From Muribaculaceae bacterium (GTDB lineage: Bacteria; Bacteroidota; Bacteroidia; Bacteroidales; Muribaculaceae): a stretch of DNA of 64,000 nt. A program made the translations under genes and the position numbers. The stretch lies in assembly GCA_022509125.1 (NCBI GenBank), contig JAFLTU010000003.1, positions 1-64,000 of the forward strand. The letters run 5' to 3'. Position 1 is the first letter of the stretch. Each line of letters begins with the position of its first letter. This document shows, in pieces, positions 55,901-62,994 of the stretch. The notes beneath the pieces are model-generated. The model was not told the origin of the DNA. It made no database searches and worked only from the letters and a program-made list of their open reading frames with translations.

Positions 55901-57756
55901 CACCACGGTATGTTATAATCCTGAGCCACTACTCTCCATTGGAGAATCTGTATAGCTGCCGAAACGGTGTTGTCGTCGCTTTGGGTCCTTTCGGGGTAGA
56001 TGGTTTCCGTGGAGTCATACACCGGAGTTCCCAGGCCGGCAAGCGATTTGAGAGTAGACAGATAGATATGATTGCGTACTATTCCGTAATACCCGGGGGT
56101 GTCTTCGCTTCCCAAGTGTTGGATTGGGAAGAAATAATAGGTCATTCCGTTGTTCCATACCATCAGATGGTTCACTGCGTCGCGCATATAGGTATTGACT
56201 TCAGCGGTTGTCATCACGGCGGCATTCTGGCTATTACCCATCGTCCACGTCAACTGCGCTCCGCTTGTCGACAAAACGGGATACACATAATAGTTGGCCT
56301 CGTCTTCCTCTTGCATATCAAGGTCATAGGCTGTGGCGAAGGTAAAGTCAGTGTCCTGGATACTCTTGAATGTATAGGCACCGTCGCTACCTGTGCGACT
56401 GTAGAGATTGCTGAAGGCAGTTGTAATAAGTTTGGCCTGAAGCTGCGGGAAGGTGTATTTGATATAGTTCCATTCACACATCGGGTAGGGATTGCCATTG
56501 ACATCCACGAGCTGGGCCGCGATTATAACGTCGGTGGCATAGGCCGGCCCCTCAGGATTGATCACCCCGTTGGTGCCTGTATTATATGTGTTGGCGTTCT
56601 CCTGAAGATACGTCGTGTAGGAGTTAGTTCCGGTCGTGATTACATTATCCATTGCCGGGAAAGGATTGTTGGTGGACTCGCTGCCATTGAAATCTCCGTA
56701 GAGATAATCAAACGAGTCGGTTTGCGGATTGGGATTGACTCCCCAGAAAGAACGCTTATACGACACTGAGTTCCACACGGCCATGTCGTTACCGAATAAT
56801 GCTGTATTTGTCCATCCGGCATCCACCATCTTTACAAGGCGGCTTGAATTGGCACATCCAGTCACATTCCAGCCCAGAAGTTTCACATATATGTTTTCCT
56901 CTTCCCCTTCTGTAGTGTTTGTGCCGTTCACTACGTTATACTGACCCAAAAGGTAAATAACAGTCCCGTCTGCAAGTGTCTGCGACGTGTTGGTCAAGCC
57001 TAAAACGAAATCAAGTCGTGCCAAAATCCTCTCAACATAGATTATAATCGGATCCGCCTCGGCCTCAGCCTCGTTTGCTCCGAAATTGTCTTCTGTTATG
57101 ATTGTGGCGTCTACTATAGTGTTGTCGTCAACATACACGGAATTCGACATAACGAAAGTTCCGGCTCCCATAAGACCGGTGCGGTAATCTTCCACTCTTT
57201 CCCTGAGTGTTTCCAACGATGGCCCGTTGACAGTGAGGGTCGAGGCCCCGGTGTCTTCCGAGGTGCTGGGGTTGTAGGCAAGCAGTCCGGAGGGTGGATT
57301 CAAAACCGCCAAGACTGAGGCCGGCTGGCTCTCCTGAAGGTTCGCAGGCATCACAAGACCGAGTGTAACATTCAGGATCTTTTCCACCGTTTCATTCTCC
57401 ACTAATGAACCGCTGCCGCCGGGAGAGCCGGTGGTGCCGTCTGTCGCGTTGGGATACCAGTCAAGGTAGGAGTTGAAATTATTGTTGCCTGTGCCCTTGT
57501 TCTCCCACACCGGGAAAGGTTCCCCCTCCTCATCGAAGAAATAAAACCTCACCTGGTTTACTGTATTTTCTTCGGCGGTTCCGTTTTGATAATCATCAGC
57601 ACGGGTCCCCAAAGACGACACCACGTTGATGCTTAAATATTTGGTCACCCTTGCCTCCGGAGGATTACCCGGTTCCGGGTTTTCATTTATTGTCGACTGG
57701 TCTGAACATGCCGCCAAAGCTAACGCCGGGAGCAACCACAATAACTTCTTAATCAT
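55900..57756 (-). CDS. Mfa1-family fimbrial major subunit
   Basis: A 618-aa lipoprotein precursor (lipobox LAAC, C17). LGTRADDYQ with R52 is a typical site for arginine-specific cleavage that frees the groove of the pilin. The N-domain contains VNQVRFYFFDEEGEPFPVW. The central YVERILARLDFVLGL strand and the C-terminal YYGIVRNHIYLSTLKSLAGLGTPVY followed by ILQWRVVAQDYNIPW are diagnostic for Mfa1. By analogy with Porphyromonas it polymerises by strand exchange into the shaft. First gene of the operon, directly coupled to the anchor gene. Confidence 0.9.
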   Translation of the reverse strand: MIKKLLWLLPALALAACSDQSTINENPEPGNPPEARVTKYLSINVVSSLGTRADDYQNGTAEENTVNQVRFYFFDEEGEPFPVWENKGTGNNNFNSYLDWYPNATDGTTGSPGGSGSLVENETVEKILNVTLGLVMPANLQESQPASVLAVLNPPSGLLAYNPSTSEDTGASTLTVNGPSLETLRERVEDYRTGLMGAGTFVMSNSVYVDDNTIVDATIITEDNFGANEAEAEADPIIIYVERILARLDFVLGLTNTSQTLADGTVIYLLGQYNVVNGTNTTEGEEENIYVKLLGWNVTGCANSSRLVKMVDAGWTNTALFGNDMAVWNSVSYKRSFWGVNPNPQTDSFDYLYGDFNGSESTNNPFPAMDNVITTGTNSYTTYLQENANTYNTGTNGVINPEGPAYATDVIIAAQLVDVNGNPYPMCEWNYIKYTFPQLQAKLITTAFSNLYSRTGSDGAYTFKSIQDTDFTFATAYDLDMQEEDEANYYVYPVLSTSGAQLTWTMGNSQNAAVMTTAEVNTYMRDAVNHLMVWNNGMTYYFFPIQHLGSEDTPGYYGIVRNHIYLSTLKSLAGLGTPVYDSTETIYPERTQSDDNTVSAAIQILQWRVVAQDYNIPW

Positions 57757-57821
57757 AAATATAATTATTTACCTGGGAATTTCTATTCAGTAGATTTTAG
57801 TAGACTTGTCCTAAATTTCTG

Positions 57822-57829
57822 CAAAATTA
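57822..57829 (-). promoter_or_regulatory. Putative -7 box (proximal) of the fimbrial operon
   Basis: Reads TAATTTTG on the minus strand, about 65 bases upstream of the Mfa1 ATG. Confidence 0.45.
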
Positions 57830-57872
57830 CTATCATTATTACGCTAAAATCTCCTTTTTCTAATTATTATGC

Positions 57873-57880
57873 CAAATTTA
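57873..57880 (-). promoter_or_regulatory. Putative -7 box (distal) of the fimbrial operon
   Basis: Reads TAAATTTG on the minus strand. ATTG on that strand lies 22 bases further up (57902-57905). A second promoter candidate about 50 bases upstream of the proximal one. The surrounding 57757-58030 has no reading frame and no long inverted repeats. Confidence 0.45.
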
Positions 57881-58036
57881 ACACATTTTTAATATTTATT
57901 AACAATATCTTACTCCTAATTCATAGAATTCTCTCCTAAAAAACAAAAAATGAAGAAATTAGAGATTGATAGAGACTGTGTTCGAAATCGAGTTAATCGT
58001 TGATCTCCTTTTCTATAGTTCTTTATAGATTTGCCC

Positions 58037-58173
58037 CGTCACTCGTCACTTAGCACTTGGCACTCGGCACTTAGCACTCGGCACTTAGCACTCGGCACTC
58101 GGCACTCGGCACTCAGCACTTGGCTTGGCACTCGGCACTCAGCACTCGGCACTTGGCACTCGTCACTTGGCAC
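58037..58173. repeat. Second array of the 7-base GCACTxG repeat
   Basis: About 19 heptamers (CGTCACT, TAGCACT, TGGCACT, CGGCACT, CAGCACT) in one phase, with a single 5-base interruption near 58130 (TTGGCTTGGCAC). Same family as the array at 2561-2672. It lies downstream of the GH3 gene and upstream of the fimbrial promoter. Confidence 0.9.
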
Positions 58174-58178
58174 AAAAT

Positions 58179-58200
58179 AGGGACGGAAGTTTCCGCCCCT
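58179..58200 (-). terminator. Hairpin after the GH3 gene (GGGGCGGAAA family)
   Basis: A 10-bp stem with one mismatch, on the minus strand AGGGGCGGAA ... TTCCGTCCCT followed by ATTTTG. Probable end of the glucan operon. Related in sequence to hairpins at 60530 and 60683. Confidence 0.6.
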
Positions 58201-58257
58201 AAAAGTTATACCTTAAATTTTACTTTCCCATCAAAGTCAAGCCCTGGAGGAGCTTCG

Positions 58258-60495
58258 TCATTCCGCTTTGAACTTGGCTTTGCTGCGAATATCGCCGGCC
58301 GAAGCACCGATCAATACCTCGAATTCGCCCGGTTCCATGACCCAGTCATGTTTATCGGCGTCGAAATAGCTTAAGTCCGAGCGGTCGAGCTCGAATTTCA
58401 CGTCTTTGGTTTCCCCGGGATTCAGTTCCACTTTCTTGAAGCTCTTCAATTCCTTTACGGGACGTTCCACACTTGATTTCACATCCCTTACGTAAAGCTG
58501 CACTGTCTCCTTCCCTTTGCGGTCGCCGGTATTGGTTACGGGCACAACCACCTCGATCTTATCATCACCCTTTGCGAAGATTTTGGGAGCAGTCGCATCC
58601 CCATATGCGAAGGTGGTGTAGCTCAAGCCATGGCCGAAGGGGAATGTCGGGGTCAGTTTGTTTTTGTCGGTGAATCTATAACCCACGAATATTCCCTCGT
58701 TGTAGGGCATGTCGTAGACTTCGTTGCCGAGAGCGTCAACGCTCTTGTGGCCCGGATATTCGCCAAGTTTATGGGCTCCTACCTGGTCAAGCGAAGCATA
58801 ATAGGTGTAAGGCAGTTTTCCGCTCGGATTAACGTCGCCTGTCAAGACATCGGCCAAGGCGTTGCCTGTCTCGCTGCCGAGATACCATCCCTGCACTATC
58901 GCCGGAACTTTATTTACCCATGGCATGGCCACTCCGGTGCCGCTGATATTCACCATCACGAGATTGGGATTGGCAGCAGCAAGGGTTTCGATCAATTCAT
59001 CCTGATTATATGGCAGCGACATGGTCTCCCGATCGGAATCTTCCGCATCCTGATGGTCGCTTTTGTTAAGTCCACCGATGAAAATCACCAAGTCGGCATC
59101 CTTTGCCACTTCTACAGCCTCGGCTGTGAGCTCTTCCGGAGTCCGGTTGTCGGTGAGGTCCTGGCCCGTGCTCACTCCGTTGTATTCTCCGGAGGGATCG
59201 CCTACATAACCGCGGGCGTAGACGATTTCCACTTCTTCGCCAAGACGGTTCTTGATGCCGTCAAGGGGTGTGATTTCATGGCGCGCCTTAAGAGAGGAGC
59301 TCCCTCCACCCACTGTCATTTTCTTTATGGCATTCTCCCCTATCACTGCCACTTTCTTATGTTTTGCAGGATTGATTGGCAAAGTCTGGTTTTCGTTCTT
59401 GAGAAGCACAACCCCTTCTCCGCCGATCTGACGTGCCGCTGCGATATGTTCGTCGCTCCCCATCGAGCCCCAGGGCTTGTTGCGGTTCATTGCCGTGCGG
59501 AAGGTGAGACGCAAGACTCTTCTAACCTTATCGTTGAGTTCATCTTCGGAATATGTACCGTTTTGGATTCCCTCTAAATATGGCTGGGCGAGAAAATAAT
59601 TGTCGTAGGCATTGCTGGCGCCGTTGCTCAAACCGTCGGTCCAGCTGCCGAATTCCATGTCAAGGCCTCCGCTTACGGCTGTCTTCGTGTCATGCACTGC
59701 TCCCCAGTCGGAGATCACAGCGCCGTCCCAATCCCATTCCCCTTTCAGAATCTGGTTCATAAGGATAGGGTTATAGCTGGCATGCTCGCCGCGGAAAAGA
59801 TTGTAGCCTCCCATAAAACTCCACGCCTCCCCCTCAGTTGCTGCAGCCTTGAATCCGGGGAGATAGATCTCGTAGAGAGTCCGGTCGTCTACTATCGGAT
59901 TGGAGGTGTGGCGGTTGATTTCATTGTTGTTGAGTGCGAAGTGTTTAACGCATGCAGCCACTCCGTTGCTCTGCACACCCTGCACGTAAGGCACCACCAT
60001 CTGAGAGATCAGATAGGGGTCTTCCCCCATATATTCGAAGTTACGTCCGTTCAAGGGAGTGCGGTAGACGTTGATACCGGGACCTAAAAGCACGCTTTTG
60101 TTGCGGAATCTGGCCTCCTCGCCGATACTCTTGCCATAAAGAAGGGCCATCTCAGGATCCCACGTGGCTGCAAGAGCCGTCAGCGACGGGAAAGCGGTGC
60201 AGGAGTCGTTGGTCCAGCCGGCCTGTTCCCATTCGTCCCAGAGCACTTCCGGTCGCACTCCCATAGGACCGTCGGTGGTCCATAACTCTGCGATGCCTAG
60301 TCGCGGAACGCCCGGAGCCGAGAATTTCGATTGCGCGTGGATGATATTGATTTTCTCCCTCAGAGTCATCCGGCTCAACGCATCCTCTACCCTCTCTTCC
60401 AAGGGTTTCGTCTCGTCAAGATAGACCGGTGTCTCAGCATTAACGGCTCCCGTCAGCAAAAAACCTAACGTCGCCGCCGCTATTATTCTCTTCAT
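58258..60495 (-). CDS. GH3 family beta-glucosidase
   Basis: A 745-aa exported glycoside hydrolase. The start ATG at 60495 gives signal peptide MKRIIAAATLGFLLTGAVNA. An in-frame TTG at 60513 is unlikely. The GH3 barrel has WTTDGPMGVRPE and KHFALNNNEINRH, and the nucleophile D263 in AVISDWGAVHD. The second alpha/beta domain follows (VVLLKNENQTLPINP, GGLNKSDHQDAEDSDRETMSLP), and a fibronectin III-like domain closes the protein. Such enzymes release glucose from beta-gluco-oligosaccharides in the periplasm. Beside a GH30 enzyme and a glycan-binding lipoprotein, a beta-1,6-glucan role is likely. Confidence 0.95.
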   Translation of the reverse strand: MKRIIAAATLGFLLTGAVNAETPVYLDETKPLEERVEDALSRMTLREKINIIHAQSKFSAPGVPRLGIAELWTTDGPMGVRPEVLWDEWEQAGWTNDSCTAFPSLTALAATWDPEMALLYGKSIGEEARFRNKSVLLGPGINVYRTPLNGRNFEYMGEDPYLISQMVVPYVQGVQSNGVAACVKHFALNNNEINRHTSNPIVDDRTLYEIYLPGFKAAATEGEAWSFMGGYNLFRGEHASYNPILMNQILKGEWDWDGAVISDWGAVHDTKTAVSGGLDMEFGSWTDGLSNGASNAYDNYFLAQPYLEGIQNGTYSEDELNDKVRRVLRLTFRTAMNRNKPWGSMGSDEHIAAARQIGGEGVVLLKNENQTLPINPAKHKKVAVIGENAIKKMTVGGGSSSLKARHEITPLDGIKNRLGEEVEIVYARGYVGDPSGEYNGVSTGQDLTDNRTPEELTAEAVEVAKDADLVIFIGGLNKSDHQDAEDSDRETMSLPYNQDELIETLAAANPNLVMVNISGTGVAMPWVNKVPAIVQGWYLGSETGNALADVLTGDVNPSGKLPYTYYASLDQVGAHKLGEYPGHKSVDALGNEVYDMPYNEGIFVGYRFTDKNKLTPTFPFGHGLSYTTFAYGDATAPKIFAKGDDKIEVVVPVTNTGDRKGKETVQLYVRDVKSSVERPVKELKSFKKVELNPGETKDVKFELDRSDLSYFDADKHDWVMEPGEFEVLIGASAGDIRSKAKFKAE

Positions 60496-60529
60496 ATATC
60501 TTTTTGTTAGCAATTAGTTTTCGTATTAA

Positions 60530-60572
60530 GGGGCGGAAACATCCTGTTTCCGTAAAAGAAAGCTCCCGCCCC
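60530..60572 (-). other. Nested hairpin in the GH3 leader (GGGGCGGAAA family)
   Basis: An inner 7-bp stem CGGAAAC/GTTTCCG (60534-60540 with 60546-60552) and an outer 7-bp stem GGGGCGG/CCGCCCC (60530-60536 with 60566-60572) compete for shared bases. It lies 35 bases upstream of the GH3 ATG on the transcribed strand, so it could affect translation or mRNA processing. Confidence 0.55.
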
Positions 60573-60590
60573 AACTCTTACAACGATTGT

Positions 60591-60672
60591 TGTCGTGATT
60601 CATCGAGATTCATCGAGATTAATCGTGGTTAATCGTGGTTAATCGAGTTTAATCGCGATTCATCGCGATTCG
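60591..60672. repeat. Eight-unit array of a 10-base repeat, CATCGAGATT type
   Basis: Units in strict 10-base phase: TGTCGTGATT, CATCGAGATT (twice), AATCGTGGTT (twice), AATCGAGTTT, AATCGCGATT, CATCGCGATT. It lies in the 312-base gap between the glycan-binding gene and GH3. Same family as 62881-62980. Confidence 0.9.
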
Positions 60673-60682
60673 TAAACTAAAT

Positions 60683-60721
60683 GAAAGGGGCGGGAAAGCC
60701 GAAGCCTCCCCGCCCCGTTTC
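60683..60721 (-). terminator. GC-rich hairpin after the glycan-binding protein gene
   Basis: GGGGCGGG (60687-60694) pairs perfectly with CCCGCCCC (60709-60716), extended by GAAA/TTTC outside. On the minus strand it is followed by TTTCATTTAG. It may attenuate transcription into GH3 or stabilise the upstream mRNA 3' end. Confidence 0.6.
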
Positions 60722-60807
60722 TTAGCATGAAGTTTGTATGTAGATAAGGATTAGTTGATTTTTAGTTTAATCCTGATTCATTTCGCTTGATGCCTCCGGA
60801 GTTCTCC

Positions 60808-62844
60808 TTAGAGTTTCACTACATCGATTGTGCCGCTTTCAACTCCGGCTGTCAGGTCGATGGTGAACTGATAGGTGGCTCCAACTTCCAATGCCACTCC
60901 GGCTGCCAGACTGATGTTGCCATCGCTTTGACCAACGGAGATATAGTCTGAAGCTGTTCCGGTCTCTGTAAGAAGGTTGTTAGCTCCGAATTCGCCGTTG
61001 TCCCAGGCGTTGATGTAGAAGAATTTGAAGTTGATGGCATCATTCTGGATCCTTTGGCCCGGGGTGGAGCTCAAAGCCTCTCCGGCTGTGGCCGTCACTC
61101 TAAACACTTTGGGTGAAACTTCAGGCATACAGTATCCGTTCTCCGGTGTCCAGCCTATCTGATACTGGAGCGACGGGTTGCCGAAACCTTCGCCGATAAT
61201 CCAGATAGCTCCGGTGCCATCGTCCTGAAGCGACATCGCGCTGCCGTTTTCGTTACATCTGTAAGCCCCGATATAGCCTTTCTCCTTGTTTACAACTACA
61301 TTGTAATAGCCGCTCACAGGAATGAAGGTCAATATATCGCCCGACACTGTGTAATAATCGGGATCGATATAAAGGTCGCTTACATTTACGTCGCCGGTGA
61401 AGGTAAGAGTCTCGCCCTGATTCAAGGAGACAACCAACGAATAGGTGGAATTGTCTGTAGTGTTCATCTCAGTGCCGTTGAGCGACACGGGCTTCTCTTC
61501 AAACTCGTTCTCGCCTGCCACTTCGGCTTTCAGGATAGCGTTGTCGATACCATTGGTGCAATCCAGAGTAATCACATAAATTGTGTTGGCTTCCAGTTCC
61601 ACTCCATCATTCAGGTAGAGGTTACCGTTGTCGTGTGTGTCACCGTCGCCCACTCCGATTAAGTTGGTCTCGGAAGTAAGCATAGTGCCGGTTAACTCGG
61701 TGCCCCAGCCATCCTGACCGAAAAACTTGAAGTTGATGGATTTCACGTCTATGTTGAGACCTCCCACCACTGTCACCTGATATACATAATCAGACTGAGG
61801 AGCCATCGGGATACCTGCGCCGGGATTCCATCCGGGAGCGTTAGAGAGTTTGGGATAGCCGATGCCGTCGCCAAGAATCCAGGGAAGACCGGTGCCATCT
61901 TGGCTCAATGTGCCGGGAACGCCACCCACGAGTTTCACTACCTTGATATACTGCTTGCCGGTGTCAGCGATGAAACGGTAGTCGCCGTCATAAGCCATGA
62001 AGGAATATGTGCCGTCATTGTTATCCTGGAAGAAGTCGGGATTTAGCCACCATTGGTCGAAATTCGGGAAACCGCTGAAGTTGAGGGCGTCGCCCTTGGC
62101 AAGACTCGGGATGTCTACCTCGAATATATTGTCATCAACTTGGCTGAGCAACATGTCGTTGATGGTCAGCTCAGTGAAGGGAGCTCCCTCCATGGTGAAA
62201 GTGTTGAAGGAGATGGTGTAAGTGCCGGCCGAACCATTGGTGAATGGTATAGACTTCTGGCCGTTTACTGTAATTTCACCCCCTTCGTAACCCCAGGTCA
62301 CTTCCCGGGTTGCTCCCTCGGCTGCCGGGGCCACAATCATGGCCGGCATCTGGCCCGGGAAACTCTCGGTCACTTCATAGTTGTACATGGAGACTCTCTC
62401 CATCCTGTATTCATTTCCGTCGTCAGCCACGAGGGTCAGATAAGGATAGTCGGCGTGGGAAACGTCCACTCCTAAGATCTCCTCCGTGATTGTGAAATTG
62501 ATATTCTGGAGGGTAAGACGCAAGGTGGCCTGCCCGTCCGGAATATTGGCGATATAGGGGATCTCGATGTCCACAGGATAGGTTGCTCCGCTCTCTTTAG
62601 TGCGGATCACCTGTTCGCCCACCAGCTCAGAGTCGAAATAGAGCTCGGCGTGGATAGTCGACAAAGGCACGCTGCTGTCGGAGGCCTTTACGTCTAGATG
62701 GAGGATGTCGCCGAAATAGGCGGAGCCGGCATACCCGGTGATATCCATCACCGGATTGCCCGGATTTTTCACGTCGTCGTCCTTACAGGAGACCATCAGG
62801 CCCCCCAAGGCGAGTATCATGGCTATTGATTTTAAATATTTCAT
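60808..62844 (-). CDS. Surface glycan-binding lipoprotein with two tandem modules (DUF5125/DUF5121-like)
   Basis: A 678-aa outer-surface lipoprotein (lipobox LMVSC, C20, followed by KDDD, a surface-export type signal). After an N-terminal domain (about 30-230, DUF5125-like) come two clearly homologous modules, about 236-445 and 466-678. Landmarks recur in both: GTGLPWILGDGIGYPKL and GTGAIWIIGEGFGNPSL; INFKFFGQDGW and INFKFFYINAW; VELEANTIYVITLD and VALEVGATYQFTID. Similar proteins sit beside GH30 and GH3 genes in Bacteroides glucan loci and bind the polysaccharide at the surface. Family names are from memory and less certain than the duplication. Confidence 0.8.
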   Translation of the reverse strand: MKYLKSIAMILALGGLMVSCKDDDVKNPGNPVMDITGYAGSAYFGDILHLDVKASDSSVPLSTIHAELYFDSELVGEQVIRTKESGATYPVDIEIPYIANIPDGQATLRLTLQNINFTITEEILGVDVSHADYPYLTLVADDGNEYRMERVSMYNYEVTESFPGQMPAMIVAPAAEGATREVTWGYEGGEITVNGQKSIPFTNGSAGTYTISFNTFTMEGAPFTELTINDMLLSQVDDNIFEVDIPSLAKGDALNFSGFPNFDQWWLNPDFFQDNNDGTYSFMAYDGDYRFIADTGKQYIKVVKLVGGVPGTLSQDGTGLPWILGDGIGYPKLSNAPGWNPGAGIPMAPQSDYVYQVTVVGGLNIDVKSINFKFFGQDGWGTELTGTMLTSETNLIGVGDGDTHDNGNLYLNDGVELEANTIYVITLDCTNGIDNAILKAEVAGENEFEEKPVSLNGTEMNTTDNSTYSLVVSLNQGETLTFTGDVNVSDLYIDPDYYTVSGDILTFIPVSGYYNVVVNKEKGYIGAYRCNENGSAMSLQDDGTGAIWIIGEGFGNPSLQYQIGWTPENGYCMPEVSPKVFRVTATAGEALSSTPGQRIQNDAINFKFFYINAWDNGEFGANNLLTETGTASDYISVGQSDGNISLAAGVALEVGATYQFTIDLTAGVESGTIDVVKL

Positions 62845-62880
62845 AGTGGGAATTTTTCGTTTTGTTCGTTATTGTTTTCT

Positions 62881-62980
62881 GATTAATCGAGATCCATCGA
62901 GCTTTATCGAGATCCATTGAGTTTCATCGAGCTTTATCGAGATTCATCCCGCTTAATCGATCCTCATCCCGATTAATCAG
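62881..62980. repeat. Ten-unit array of a 10-base repeat, GATTMATCGA type
   Basis: Ten in-phase decamers (GATTAATCGA, GATCCATCGA, GCTTTATCGA, GTTTCATCGA and variants with CC in place of GA) between the GH30 stop and the glycan-binding gene start. A rotation of the same consensus as the array at 60591. Confidence 0.9.
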
Positions 62981-62994
62981 AATATTAATTTTCA

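Noticed and set aside
57757..58030. Invertible promoter of the fimbrial operon
   Set aside because: No pair of inverted repeats flanking the -7 boxes was found, nor a nearby invertase gene. The same holds for the gap at 25650-25796.
58120..58374. 84-aa plus-strand frame at the end of GH3
   Set aside because: Begins inside the heptamer array and runs antisense into the conserved GH3 C-terminus.
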